From contig CAYJKJ010000005.1 in the NCBI GenBank assembly GCA_964370715.1, positions 1-64,000 on the forward strand: 64,000 nucleotides of DNA. The letters are read 5' to 3'. The position numbers and the translations under genes are program-made. This stretch comes from CAYJAY01 sp964370715. Its GTDB lineage: Bacteria > Bacillota > Clostridia > Oscillospirales > Ruminococcaceae. The notes beneath the pieces were generated by a model. That model saw only the letters and a list, made by a program, of their open reading frames with translations. It was not told the DNA's origin and did not search any database. This document shows, piece by piece, positions 41,625 to 50,317 of this stretch (position 1 is its first letter; every line of letters starts with the position of its first letter).

Positions 41625-42527
41625 ATGGCAAAAAAAGAAAGTCTTTTTTCGAGCGGATTTTTTGGATATAACAAAAAACAGGTTGATAGATATATTGAGG
41701 ATCTTCAACTTCAATATGAAGAAGAAATTGAGGAAATTAGCGAAAATTTAACAAAAGCTAACAATGAAAAAGCCGAAGCTTTGCAGGCGGTTGAAGAGTT
41801 GCGCCAAGCTATGGCACAACAGGAAAGAGCTATGCCAACACCTCAACAGATTCAATCTCAAGTTCCGGAGCAGTTGCCGCAACACCAAAATGTTCATCCG
41901 ATGACAGAACAGTTCCCACAGCAACAAACAGCACCTGTTGCAGAACATTTTCAACAACCACAACAGGAAGCTTTGCCTTCTCAGATAGGTATACAACCGA
42001 AACCGGAACAACAGTATGGAGCTTATGTCGCTACTGCAGCGATGGGCTATAACCCGATGCCAAAAGAGCCGGCAGGTTTTCAACCGATTACTCAAAATCA
42101 GTTTCAACCACAACCACAGCCACAACAGCCACAGCCTCAACCACAACAACCAATGCCCCAGTTTAAACCGCAACCTATTAATCCAATTTCGGAACAACAT
42201 ATCGGAAATTCATATGGAATGCCAAATGCACCTCAAGGATTTTCGCCAATTCAGCCGACATCAAACCCGACGATGCAACCGGTTAATCCGGTTCAGCCGT
42301 TGAGCAATCCTTCTTCGTCGGCGATGCAACCTATGGGTCAGTTTAATGGATTTTCGAGCGGTGGATTAAGCCCACAACCTAGCTTTAATCAACCGACAAC
42401 CGAGACATTTAGCCCAATTCCAACCCCAACAAACCAACCGATCATACCCCCCAACCCACAGGATATGGGCGGCATTGGTCAACCTCCGATAGCTCCGGGA
42501 TATAATCCATATAACCCACAACAATAG
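41625..42527 (+). CDS. DivIVA-like N-terminus with long Gln/Pro-rich disordered tail
   Basis: 300 aa, ATG 41625 after ATAGGAGG. Residues 1-30 carry the DivIVA-type membrane-curvature segment ('FFGYNKKQVDRYIEDLQLQY'), followed by a short acidic coiled coil to ~68. From ~69 to the end the protein is almost only Q, P, N, M, S and G, with PQPQ runs around 160-185 ('QPQPQPQQPQPQPQQP') and no aromatic-rich fold. DivIVA/GpsB proteins organise poles and division sites; the tail could mediate weak multivalent contacts. No neighbour of the usual ylm/sep cluster is present. Function uncertain, possibly cell-pole or septum scaffolding. Confidence 0.75.
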   Translation: MAKKESLFSSGFFGYNKKQVDRYIEDLQLQYEEEIEEISENLTKANNEKAEALQAVEELRQAMAQQERAMPTPQQIQSQVPEQLPQHQNVHPMTEQFPQQQTAPVAEHFQQPQQEALPSQIGIQPKPEQQYGAYVATAAMGYNPMPKEPAGFQPITQNQFQPQPQPQQPQPQPQQPMPQFKPQPINPISEQHIGNSYGMPNAPQGFSPIQPTSNPTMQPVNPVQPLSNPSSSAMQPMGQFNGFSSGGLSPQPSFNQPTTETFSPIPTPTNQPIIPPNPQDMGGIGQPPIAPGYNPYNPQQ

Positions 42528-42582
42528 GCTGCAGATTTTGGAAATAAAAATTGCGATAATATAAAGTGTTAGTGAATAAGCG

Positions 42583-42634
42583 AAAGAGCAATGGCGAAAA
42601 ATGCTTGCTCTTTGTCAATGGTATGGCTAATACC
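42583..42634 (+). other. Two hairpins in the 3' region of the DivIVA-like gene
   Basis: AAAGAGCAA (42583-42591) / TTGCTCTTT (42605-42613), then GGTAT/ATACC (42620-42634). With the terminator at 42649 they form a three-hairpin 3' region of ~100 nt. No U tract follows the first two. Confidence 0.55.
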
Positions 42635-42648
42635 CTGAAAAATAACTG

Positions 42649-42682
42649 AAAAAATCGGTAGCTTATGTGCTACCGATTTTTT
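42649..42682. terminator. Perfect bidirectional terminator
   Basis: AAAAAATCGGTAGC (42649-42662) / GCTACCGATTTTTT (42669-42682), 6-nt loop, between convergent genes. Confidence 0.92.
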
Positions 42683-42756
42683 ATCGCTTTTAACGTAGGA
42701 GGAGTTTGAAATCTTCGCCGTTTGCGACACCAAAGTTACGCATTGAGCATTGTATC

Positions 42757-43335
42757 TCAGTTGTCATCGCTGACGATCTCGACCTCTTCTGCTTGAGGCA
42801 TTTCAAGCCCGAGATATGGTTCGGTCGGAACTTTTTCGCCGTCTATCCTTATTTCAAAATGAAGATGAACTCTCGTAGAGTTTCCCGTTGTTCCCATATA
42901 TCCAATTAGCTGGCCTTTTTCGACCTCGTCGCCTGCTTCAACAACGTTTTCAAGATTGTGGGCGTAGAGCGTTTCTATTCCGTCGCCGTGGTCAATAATA
43001 ATGTAGTTTCCGTAGCCCTCTTGGCTCCATTCCGAAGTCGTAACAACGCCTTGTTCGGCGGCGTATATATCGCTTTCTTCTTGCGCAACTATATCTATTG
43101 CATGGTGAAAACTCGGTATCCACCCACGGCTAATTAATTCATATTCTTCTGTTGGCCAATGGACTTCGAAGCTTGTTTGCGCAGGTTCACTGTCTGTAGC
43201 AGTGTCGACAGGTTCGGCTTCGGGGGCGGGGGTTGCGACAGGCTGTTCGGTTTCGGTAGGCGTTTGTTCGCCGCCACAAGCTATGAACGAGAGAGATAGA
43301 CACAATATAAACGCTAAAAAAATAATTCTTTTCAT
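42757..43335 (-). CDS. M23-family peptidase lipoprotein
   Basis: 192 aa. Type II signal 'FLAFILCLSLSFIAC', a 35-residue Thr/Pro/Glu linker, then a LytM/M23 domain: 'SFHHAIDIVAQE' (HxxxD), 'GNYIIIDHGDGIETLYAHNL', 'VEKGQLIGYMGTTGNSTRVH' and 'HLHFEIRIDG' (HxH). All zinc ligands appear to be present, so it may cut peptidoglycan cross-bridges as a membrane-tethered enzyme; its small size leaves only the catalytic core. An acidic tail follows. Target bond not inferable. Confidence 0.9.
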   Translation of the reverse strand: MKRIIFLAFILCLSLSFIACGGEQTPTETEQPVATPAPEAEPVDTATDSEPAQTSFEVHWPTEEYELISRGWIPSFHHAIDIVAQEESDIYAAEQGVVTTSEWSQEGYGNYIIIDHGDGIETLYAHNLENVVEAGDEVEKGQLIGYMGTTGNSTRVHLHFEIRIDGEKVPTEPYLGLEMPQAEEVEIVSDDN

Positions 43336-43490
43336 TTGATTTTGTTCCTTTCAGATAAACAACTAATACAAAAAAATACAAAGAAAAAAGTGTATTGAGA
43401 GAATTTTATTACAAAACGGTTACAAAGTCAAGCGAAAAATATTCACATTTTATTCACAAATTTGCGTGGAAAAGCAAGAATGGTCGATAG

Positions 43491-44333
43491 CTACTTTGAT
43501 GGTTGTTTTGATAATTTAAACTTTTTTATAGCTCTTATCGTAAGAAAAATATTTATCATTAAAAGGATAAGGGCTATAGTTCCGGCTACAATATAAAGAG
43601 TTTCGGCATCACGAGTTAAAAATCCTATCAATATATTTGGAAACATTCCAAAACCGACAATCCAGCTTAGAATTAAAGCGTAATATTTTTTCAAACGAGT
43701 TATCCGCAAAGAAAAATACAAAAGAACAGCAAACAACAACCATATACCAAAAGCGATAGCGAGCTGTATTAAATACCTCTCAACATATAGATAGGGGCTA
43801 AATATAGCCAACGGATATACCCCTCCCGTAACATAGGGGGCAATAAATATAAATAAAGAAAACGTTATCCAAAGGATAATAAACTTAGCATATCTTCCGG
43901 CATAGAAGCTAATTAAACCGCAACTGATAAGATAAATTCCGAGATATAATAACATTACACCAAAAACTAAACCTAAAATTACCGAAAACACCCCCGCACC
44001 TAACAGCATAAAAGCAATGATACGGCGTGTTTTGCTTTCCGATTGTCGATCTGTTTTTAAAATAAAACGCTTTATCTCGTCGGGTAGGTCGATTTGCTGT
44101 TTGCTGGAACCCTCATCGCTGTTATTTCGTTTATAATCTTCACCCTTAACAAGATAGTCGAGCGATATGTTATATATTTCGCTTAACATAACGAGTTTAT
44201 CTATATCGGGAACGCTTGTCCCTGTCTCCCATTTTGAAACCGATTGTCTCGAAACGCCGAGTTTTTCCGCAATGTCCCCTTGCGACATTGAGCTTTTAGT
44301 TCTAAGCTCTGTAATCGTCTCGCTTAACTTCAT
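43491..44333 (-). CDS. XRE-type DNA-binding protein with membrane C-terminus
   Basis: 280 aa. HTH_3 domain at 1-60 ('MSQGDIAEKLGVSRQSVSKW' recognition region). A charged linker runs ~62-105. Six or seven hydrophobic helices follow (~105-270, e.g. 'IIAFMLLGAGVFSVILGLVF'). The fusion of XRE HTH to a multi-helix membrane part is common in Bacillota as a membrane-bound regulator. ATG 44333 with AGGAAAGG upstream. Targets unknown; no adjacent gene in the same direction looks like a dedicated partner. Confidence 0.85.
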   Translation of the reverse strand: MKLSETITELRTKSSMSQGDIAEKLGVSRQSVSKWETGTSVPDIDKLVMLSEIYNISLDYLVKGEDYKRNNSDEGSSKQQIDLPDEIKRFILKTDRQSESKTRRIIAFMLLGAGVFSVILGLVFGVMLLYLGIYLISCGLISFYAGRYAKFIILWITFSLFIFIAPYVTGGVYPLAIFSPYLYVERYLIQLAIAFGIWLLFAVLLYFSLRITRLKKYYALILSWIVGFGMFPNILIGFLTRDAETLYIVAGTIALILLMINIFLTIRAIKKFKLSKQPSK

Positions 44334-44453
44334 ATTAACTTTTAACCTTTCCTGTTGTTAATAATAATATTATCAAATAAGTTTTTTTAAAGCAACCAAC
44401 TACACTTTAAATATTAGCAACTGACAGTTGCATTTGTTGAAAGTTGGCGTTAA

Positions 44454-44524
44454 AAAGGACACAGTTTACGATTAGCAAAAACAAGAGTTGTTCTTGTCTT
44501 AAATAATCATATGCTGTGTCCTTT
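44454..44524 (-). terminator. Terminator of typA (two-tier hairpin)
   Basis: AAAGGACACAG (44454-44464) / CTGTGTCCTTT (44514-44524) with inner ACAAGA/TCTTGT around 44481-44496; leftward of it TTTTTAAC. Confidence 0.75.
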
Positions 44525-44540
44525 AAATTGTATTGTATAT

Positions 44541-46352
44541 CTATTTGCTTTTTTTCGCTCTGACTTGGTTAGACAAAACGGCTTTTCTCAGACGTAGGTT
44601 TTTCGGGGTAACTTCGACTAGCTCGTCGTCGGTTATAAATTCAAGGCAAGCTTCAAGGCTTAGGATTTTGGGTGGGGTGAGCCTTAGAGCGTCGTCCGAC
44701 CCTGAAGCACGCATATTAGTCATCTGTTTTTTCTTGCAAACGTTAACCGCAAGGTCTTCGGCTTTTGGGTTTTCTCCAACAATCATTCCCTCATAAACCG
44801 GAGTGCCGGCACCGATAAATAGAGAGCCTCTGTCTTGGGCATTAAACAAACCATAGCTTGTAGCTTCGCCGTTTTCAAACGCAATTAGCGAACCGGTTAA
44901 ACGTTTTGCAATAGCTCCTTTTACAGGTGCATATTTATCAAAAACGGTGCTCATTATTCCTTCGCCCCTTGTCGAGGTTAGGAATTCGCTTCGATAACCA
45001 AAAAGCCCTCTCGAAGGAACAAGGAATTGGATCTTCATGCGGCTGCCTTGTTGGGTCATCTCGAGCAGTTCGCCTTTTCTTGAACCCAAAGCTTCCATAA
45101 CGCTACCCATAGTTTCGCTTGGAACATCGCACACAACGTGTTCGATAGGTTCTGAAAGTTCGCCTTCGATTTCTTTATACAAAACTTTTGGAGCGCCAAC
45201 CATGAATTCATATCCTTCACGGCGCATATTTTCGATGAGAATCGAAAGGTGCATCTCTCCACGTCCGGCAACGTTGAAGCTTTCGGTTGAATCGGTTTCG
45301 GAAACTCGAAGAGAAACGTCTTTAAGAAGCTCTTTATAGAGCCTGTCTCTAAGGTGACGTGAGGTTACATATTTACCCTCACGACCGGCAAACGGGCTGT
45401 TGTTAACCGAGAATGTCATCTCGACGGTAGGTTCGCTTATCTTGACAAACGGCAAAGCTTCGATGGCATCGACAGAACAGATGGTGTCGCCTATCGTTAT
45501 ATCTGATACCCCCGAAAGACAGATGATGTCGCCGGCTTTTGCTTGGTCTACCGCTACTCTTTCGAGGCCCTCAATTGTGTAGAGGTTAACCGCTTTTGCT
45601 TTATAAACAGGGTGTGCGTTGTGGTATTCGGTTATCGCTATCTCTTGGTTTTTGTTGATGACCCCACGTTCGATCTTGCCGATGCAGATTCTGCCGACAT
45701 ATTCGTTGTAGTCTATCGAACTGACAAGCATTTGAGCGGCGCCGTTTACGTCGACGGCAGGGGGAGTCATGTGTGATAGAATGGTGTCGAACAACGGATC
45801 GAGGTTTTCAAAAGGACCGGTTGGCGAAAGCGAGGCGGTTCCATCCCTTCCCGAACAAAAAACAACCGGGCTGTCGAGTTGGTCGTCGTCTGCGTTGAGG
45901 TCGAAAAGAAGCTCTAGAACTTCGTCGACAACTTCATATATGCGTTGGTCGGGTCGGTCTATCTTGTTGATAACAACCACAACACGGTGGCCTATTTCGA
46001 GAGCTTTTGAAAGCACAAAACGGGTTTGAGGCATGGGGCCTTCCGCCGCATCAACCAACAGCACAACACCGTTTACCATCTTTAGAACACGCTCAACTTC
46101 GCCTCCGAAATCGGCGTGTCCCGGGGTGTCGATAATGTTTATCTTTGTATCGTCTCGATAAACGCTTGTGTTTTTTGCAAGGATCGTTATTCCACGCTCA
46201 CGTTCAAGGTCGTTGCTATCCATAACTCTTTCCGCAACAACTTGGTTTTGGCGAAATGTTCCGCTTTGTTTTAACATCTCGTCGACAAGCGTTGTCTTTC
46301 CGTGGTCAACGTGGGCAACTATCGCTATGTTTCTTAAATCTTCTCTTAACAT
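44541..46352 (-). CDS. typA: Ribosome-binding GTPase TypA/BipA
   Basis: 603 aa, full length. AGGAGAACG precedes ATG. G motifs: 'AHVDHGKTTLVDEML', 'RGITILAKNTSV' (switch I), 'DTPGHADFGGEVERV', 'VINKIDRPDQR'. Then EF-Tu domain 2, EF-G-like domains, and the TypA-specific C-terminus ('GLFGYRSEFLTSTRGEGIM', 'GMIVGENPKAEDLAVNVCKK'). Acts on the ribosome in subunit assembly and stress or cold growth. Monocistronic, divergent from the alpha/beta hydrolase gene. Confidence 0.97.
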   Translation of the reverse strand: MLREDLRNIAIVAHVDHGKTTLVDEMLKQSGTFRQNQVVAERVMDSNDLERERGITILAKNTSVYRDDTKINIIDTPGHADFGGEVERVLKMVNGVVLLVDAAEGPMPQTRFVLSKALEIGHRVVVVINKIDRPDQRIYEVVDEVLELLFDLNADDDQLDSPVVFCSGRDGTASLSPTGPFENLDPLFDTILSHMTPPAVDVNGAAQMLVSSIDYNEYVGRICIGKIERGVINKNQEIAITEYHNAHPVYKAKAVNLYTIEGLERVAVDQAKAGDIICLSGVSDITIGDTICSVDAIEALPFVKISEPTVEMTFSVNNSPFAGREGKYVTSRHLRDRLYKELLKDVSLRVSETDSTESFNVAGRGEMHLSILIENMRREGYEFMVGAPKVLYKEIEGELSEPIEHVVCDVPSETMGSVMEALGSRKGELLEMTQQGSRMKIQFLVPSRGLFGYRSEFLTSTRGEGIMSTVFDKYAPVKGAIAKRLTGSLIAFENGEATSYGLFNAQDRGSLFIGAGTPVYEGMIVGENPKAEDLAVNVCKKKQMTNMRASGSDDALRLTPPKILSLEACLEFITDDELVEVTPKNLRLRKAVLSNQVRAKKSK

Positions 46353-46491
46353 TCGTTCTCCTATAATCTATTTTTTTGTTTAAATTGATGATTTTTTGAA
46401 AAAATATTTTTAATCTTTAAAAATAACCTATATGATTATACATGGTTTCATTCAGAAATACAAAGGATTTTTATTTAAAGATTTGAAACGA

Positions 46492-46520
46492 TTGACGTTT
46501 GGCGATTTATTTATTATTAT
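46492..46520 (+). promoter_or_regulatory. Promoter of the alpha/beta hydrolase gene
   Basis: TTGACG (46492-46497), 17 bp, TATTAT (46515-46520); start near 46527, leader ~43 nt. Confidence 0.7.
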
Positions 46521-46569
46521 GTAATTAATTATCATGTGATATTTAAAGAATTTAAGGACAGAGGTTTTT

Positions 46570-47475
46570 ATGTTTGTGTTAGCGGTTGTTCTCGTTTTGG
46601 CGGTGTTGGTTGTTGTTGCGTTGGCTGTGGTTGGTTATAAAATTAATAACATGACCGCAAAGCCCCCTGTTTCGTCGTATGAAAGGGCAAGGGAGCGAAT
46701 AGCGAAGATGGATTTTTTTGACACTGATTTTGATTTATACAATCTTGAAGATGTCGAGATCGTTTCGGATTATGGCTATAATTTAACAGGGAAGTGGCAT
46801 AACGCCGATTCAAAGAAATGTGTTATTATTGTTCATGGGTTCAACATTAATCTTGTGGCATCGATGAGATATTTCGAGCTGTTCAGAAACAGAGGGGTTA
46901 ACGTTTTGATGTATAACCACAGGTTTCACGGAACGAGCGGAGGCGACAGTTGCAGCATGGGCTACTATGAAAAACATGACCTTAAAAAATGCATCGATTT
47001 TGTTTTTGACAGGCTGGGTGAGGGGTGTGTTGTTGGGCTACATGGCGAATCGATGGGTGGAGCTACATCGATTATGACGGCGGCTATCGACAAGCGGATT
47101 AGCTTTATCGTTTCGGATTGTGCGTTTGCTGATTTTTATAGCGAGGCCGGTTATCAACTCGAAAGAAGCCACAAAATGCCAAAGATACCGTTCTTGACGA
47201 TAGCAGACATTATAAATAGAATAAGATTTAAACATAGCTATAAAGATGTTTCGCCGATAAAGGATCTTAAAAATGTTGATTGCCCTATCTTGTTTATCCA
47301 TGGAGACAACGACACCATGACAAAATATACCGATTCGGTTTCGATGCACCAAGCGTATCAAGGGAAAAAACAAATCTTCATCTCGGAAGGCGCTCGACAT
47401 GGGGAAACTATACATATGTTTAAACAACAATACTTTGATACAGTCTATAGCTTTTTAGATGAGGTTGGGTTTTAA
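46570..47475 (+). CDS. Membrane-anchored alpha/beta hydrolase
   Basis: 301 aa. N-terminal helix 'VLAVVLVLAVLVVVALAVVGY' without a cleavage site, so a membrane anchor. Alpha/beta-hydrolase core: oxyanion motif 'IIVHGFN', nucleophile elbow 'LHGESMGGA' (Ser), acid in 'IHGDNDTM', and catalytic His in 'EGARHGET'. The family (YqkD/Bem46-like, 'YNHRFHGTSGGDSCSMGYYE') is poorly characterised; substrate unknown. Ribosome site AGGACAGAGG. Confidence 0.85.
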   Translation: MFVLAVVLVLAVLVVVALAVVGYKINNMTAKPPVSSYERARERIAKMDFFDTDFDLYNLEDVEIVSDYGYNLTGKWHNADSKKCVIIVHGFNINLVASMRYFELFRNRGVNVLMYNHRFHGTSGGDSCSMGYYEKHDLKKCIDFVFDRLGEGCVVGLHGESMGGATSIMTAAIDKRISFIVSDCAFADFYSEAGYQLERSHKMPKIPFLTIADIINRIRFKHSYKDVSPIKDLKNVDCPILFIHGDNDTMTKYTDSVSMHQAYQGKKQIFISEGARHGETIHMFKQQYFDTVYSFLDEVGF

Positions 47476-47627
47476 ATAATGTTGCGTTGCTGTTTTCAAT
47501 CGGATAAAGCTTAAGAGGATAAAGCGTTTAACTTTAGGAAAAATTATACAACAAAGGCTTTTTGAAAGTTTTTTTAAAATACAATTTTTTACTTTAAAAA
47601 ATTTTTAAAATTGTTGAAAAATAAGTC

Positions 47628-47656
47628 TTGATAGTTGACTTGAAATACTTTATAAT
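47628..47656 (+). promoter_or_regulatory. Promoter of the oad-pckG operon
   Basis: TTGATA (47628-47633), 17 bp, TATAAT (47651-47656). Start near 47663, which leaves a ~245-nt leader. Confidence 0.7.
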
Positions 47657-47832
47657 ACATGCGGTGACGATTGTGTTTTTTGAAGATTTGATAGAATATT
47701 GATGTCAAAATAACTAAAAAAACATAAAAAAAACTTTGTATATATAATTTTTGCCTAAAGTTGATTTTTCACATGAAATAAAAGGAAAAAACAAACGTAA
47801 ACATTTTTGTTTTTTTGAAAAGACTTATGGCA

Positions 47833-47880
47833 AAATACAATATATATTCTAGCGAAAAGTTAATATTTTTCGCTGTATTT
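47833..47880 (+). promoter_or_regulatory. Hairpin just before the oadA ribosome site
   Basis: AGCGAAAA (47851-47858) / TTTTCGCT (47867-47874), with outer AAATACA (47833-47839) / TGTATTT (47874-47880). The ribosome site AGGAG begins at 47891, so the fold could protect the 5' end or tune initiation. Confidence 0.5.
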
Positions 47881-47908
47881 CAAAAAATATAGGAGATTTA
47901 AAAACTGT

Positions 47909-49291
47909 ATGAACAAAAAAGTGATGCTCACTGAAACGGTTTTGCGTGACGCAAACCAATCGCTAATTGCAACTCGAATGACCCAAAAAGAATTCGATGG
48001 AATTCTTGAAACGATGGACAAAGCCGGATACTATTCCGCTGAATGTTGGGGCGGCGCAACGTTTGATAGTTGCCTTCGTTTCCTTGGTGAAGATCCATGG
48101 GAAAGACTCCGCAACTTCAAAGCTAAAATGCCCAACACAAAGCTACAAATGCTTTTGAGAGGACAAAACATTTTAGGATATAAACACTATCCCGACGAAA
48201 CGGTTCGTATGTTTGTTAGAAAAGCTGTTGAAAACGGAATTGGAATTGTCCGTATCTTTGATGCGCTTAACGACCTTAGAAACATCAAAGTTGCTGTTGA
48301 AGAAACAAACAAATGCGGAGCTATTGCTTCGGGCGCTATTTCCTACACAACAAGCCCTGTACACACACTTGACAACTATGTTGCTCTCGTTAAAGAGATG
48401 AAACAGATGGGCGTTGGAACAATCTGTATTAAAGATATGGCGGGCGTTATGAGCCCTAAAGAAGCATATGACCTCATCAGCGCAATCAAAGATGCGGTTG
48501 ATCTTCCCGTCGTTCTCCACACCCACTGCACAACCGGTCTTGCATACATGACCGCTATCAAAGCTGTTGATGCCGGCGTTGATGTTATCGACACCGCAAC
48601 TTCCTGCTTCTCGGGCGGAACAAGCCAACCGGCAACCGAAGTTTTGGCATACGCTCTTGAGCAGTTCGGAATTGAAGTTGGCGTGAACTCTTCCGTTTTG
48701 AAAGATGTTAACGACCACTTTAAACCTATCCGTAACAAAGCCCTCGAAAGCGGACTTCTTGATCCTCTCATGATGGCAACCGACGCAGACGCTCTTAACT
48801 ATAAAGTTCCGGGCGGAATGCTTTCAAACCTTCTTTCACAACTTAAAAAAGCAAACGCTATGGACAAATTCGACGAAGTTCTCGCCGAAACTCCGCGCGT
48901 TCGTGAAGATTTGGGATATCCCCCACTCGTTACTCCGATGAGCCAGATGGTTGGCGTTCAAGCTGCAACAAACGTTCTTATCGGCGAAAGATACAAAACT
49001 GTCGGTAAAGAAGTTCAAAGCTACCTTAAAGGCGAATATGGCCAGGCTCCCGGAAAGATAGACGCTGAACTTCAAAAGAAAGTTTTGGGCGACGAAAAAC
49101 CAATCACAGGTCGTTTTGCTGATACCCTTGAGCCGGTATTCGAAGCAACCAAAAAAGAACTTGGCGACAAAGCAAGAAGCGACGAAGATGTTCTTTCATA
49201 CATCGCTTTCCCAAGAGAAGCTGAAAAATTCTTCGAAGACAGAGAAGCAAAAGAAGTTAACATCAAAAAATACACAATTGAAGAAATGTAA
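47909..49291 (+). CDS. oadA: Oxaloacetate decarboxylase alpha subunit (carboxyltransferase)
   Basis: 460 aa. Carboxyltransferase TIM barrel: 'LTETVLRDANQSLIATRMTQ', 'AECWGGATFDSCLRFLGEDPWERLR' and 'KMPNTKLQMLLRGQN' are shared by OadA, pyruvate carboxylase and transcarboxylase 5S; 'IKDMAGVMSP' holds the carbamylated Lys and 'LHTHCTTG' the metal His pair. It ends after the PYC_OADA domain and lacks the biotin domain, which is the separate protein at 49908. It moves CO2 from oxaloacetate to biotin. First gene of oadA-oadG-BCCP-oadB-pckG. Methylmalonyl-CoA-type pumps are excluded because their alpha subunit is unrelated. Confidence 0.93.
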   Translation: MNKKVMLTETVLRDANQSLIATRMTQKEFDGILETMDKAGYYSAECWGGATFDSCLRFLGEDPWERLRNFKAKMPNTKLQMLLRGQNILGYKHYPDETVRMFVRKAVENGIGIVRIFDALNDLRNIKVAVEETNKCGAIASGAISYTTSPVHTLDNYVALVKEMKQMGVGTICIKDMAGVMSPKEAYDLISAIKDAVDLPVVLHTHCTTGLAYMTAIKAVDAGVDVIDTATSCFSGGTSQPATEVLAYALEQFGIEVGVNSSVLKDVNDHFKPIRNKALESGLLDPLMMATDADALNYKVPGGMLSNLLSQLKKANAMDKFDEVLAETPRVREDLGYPPLVTPMSQMVGVQAATNVLIGERYKTVGKEVQSYLKGEYGQAPGKIDAELQKKVLGDEKPITGRFADTLEPVFEATKKELGDKARSDEDVLSYIAFPREAEKFFEDREAKEVNIKKYTIEEM

Positions 49292-49304
49292 TAGAAAGAC
49301 GGTA

Positions 49305-49326
49305 GTTTGAAAATAAATTTTCAAAC
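49305..49326 (+). other. Intercistronic hairpin, oadA-oadG
   Basis: GTTTGAAAA (49305-49313) / TTTTCAAAC (49318-49326), 4-nt loop. The same arm GTTTGAAA recurs at 49788. A second stem TTCGGT/ACCGAA lies near 49341-49362. Confidence 0.7.
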
Positions 49327-49418
49327 GCAACTTTTGTGCTTTTCGGTCAATACGAAAACCGAAGTTCAACAAAATACACAAAACGTTGCATCTACAAAGA
49401 AAGGAACGGAATTTATAT

Positions 49419-49745
49419 ATGATATCATTACCAGAAGCCGGTATATATTCGGTCATCGGAATTGCTGTCGTCTTTTTAGTGCTCATTTTCCTTATGTGCT
49501 CGATTTTCATTATGTCGGCTATTTTGAGGGTTATAACAGGTTCTAAAAAGGTAAGCAACGAAGCAGCGGCACAACCTGCCCCCGCGGCACAAGCACCGAA
49601 AGTTTTGGCAAAAGGTTCTTGCGGCGAAGCAAAGTTGTTCGAAGTTCCCGACGCAACCGCCGCCATGCTTATGGCAATAGTTGCGGACAAACTCGACACA
49701 CCGCTTAACGAACTTAGATTTAAATCTATAAAAGAAATTAAATAA
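49419..49745 (+). CDS. oadG: Oxaloacetate decarboxylase gamma-type subunit
   Basis: 108 aa. ATG 49419 after AAAGGAACGG; the longer frame from 49386 has no ribosome site. One N-terminal membrane helix ('GIYSVIGIAVVFLVLIFLMC') with the OadG family pattern, an Ala/Pro linker, and a small C-terminal domain ('GSCGEAKLFEVPDATAAMLM'). OadG joins the alpha and beta subunits at the membrane. The family is short and variable, so the call leans on operon position between oadA and the biotin carrier. Confidence 0.82.
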   Translation: MISLPEAGIYSVIGIAVVFLVLIFLMCSIFIMSAILRVITGSKKVSNEAAAQPAPAAQAPKVLAKGSCGEAKLFEVPDATAAMLMAIVADKLDTPLNELRFKSIKEIK

Positions 49746-49787
49746 CTTCGGCTTTTAAAAGCAGTTGAAGTCTAACTTTAAACAAAA

Positions 49788-49809
49788 GTTTGAAAGCAAT
49801 ATTTCAAAC
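49788..49809 (+). other. Intercistronic hairpin, oadG-BCCP
   Basis: GTTTGAAA (49788-49795) / TTTCAAAC (49802-49809), 6-nt loop; same arms as at 49305-49326. No U tract. Confidence 0.7.
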
Positions 49810-49907
49810 ATCGGTTTTGCGTTTTAGGCAAAAATATCGCCCGAAACAATGCTTGAAGTTTTAAGCGACAAAACCACAAGACATCAAGAAAGGATTAAAT
49901 ATTTTTT

Positions 49908-50306
49908 ATGAAATACAAAATCACACTCAACGATAAAGTGTACGAAGTCGAAGTTGAAAAAGGCGAGGCTATACTCGCAGCAGAATATGAAGCACAAGCT
50001 CCGGCAGCAGCTCCCGTAGCAGCAGCAGCTCCAGTGGCGGCGGCTCCCGTAGCAGCAGCACCGGCAGCACCCGCAGCGGCAGCAGTAGGCCCCGGCGAGG
50101 TTGTTCCCTCTCCGCTTCCCGGCACAGTTATCGCCGTTAAAGTTGCACAAGGCGCAAGCGTTAAAAAAGGCGACATCGTCATGCTTATCGAAGCTATGAA
50201 GATGGAAAATGAAATTACAGCACCGAGAGACGGTGTTATCAACCAAATTGTTGCGGCTCAAGGTGCAGCGGTTGATAGCGGGGCTCCGTTGTTCGTAATG
50301 GGATAG
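49908..50306 (+). CDS. Biotin carboxyl carrier subunit
   Basis: 132 aa. A short N-terminal strand domain ('KYKITLNDKVYEVEVEKGEA'), a flexible Ala/Pro linker (~33-62, repeats of APVAAA), then a biotinyl domain with EAMKMEN; K98 is the biotinylation site. It carries CO2 from OadA to the membrane subunit OadB. The ribosome site GAAAGGA is 13 nt from ATG. The stop codon overlaps the ribosome site of oadB. Not a lipoyl (GcvH-type) domain: the MKM motif is biotin-specific. Confidence 0.93.
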   Translation: MKYKITLNDKVYEVEVEKGEAILAAEYEAQAPAAAPVAAAAPVAAAPVAAAPAAPAAAAVGPGEVVPSPLPGTVIAVKVAQGASVKKGDIVMLIEAMKMENEITAPRDGVINQIVAAQGAAVDSGAPLFVMG

Positions 50307-50317
50307 GAGAACACTTG

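Larger units (their letters stand above)
47476..47908. other. 433-bp spacer with promoter and long leader of the oad operon
   Basis: No gene seen. It contains the promoter at 47628-47656, an AT-rich leader of ~245 nt, a second possible promoter (TTGAAA near 47816, CAATAT 17 bp on) and the hairpin at 47851-47874 just before the ribosome site. Confidence 0.6.

Noticed and set aside
42706..42909. 67-codon rightward frame with AGGAGGAG before a TTG
   Set aside because: The ribosome-like site is tempting, but the frame runs antisense into the M23 lipoprotein gene and lies after a strong terminator with no promoter seen.
49908..50306. Biotin carrier as a stand-in for the lipoylated SirTM target
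   Set aside because: The EAMKMEN motif is biotin-specific and the gene is embedded in the oxaloacetate decarboxylase operon 18 kb away.
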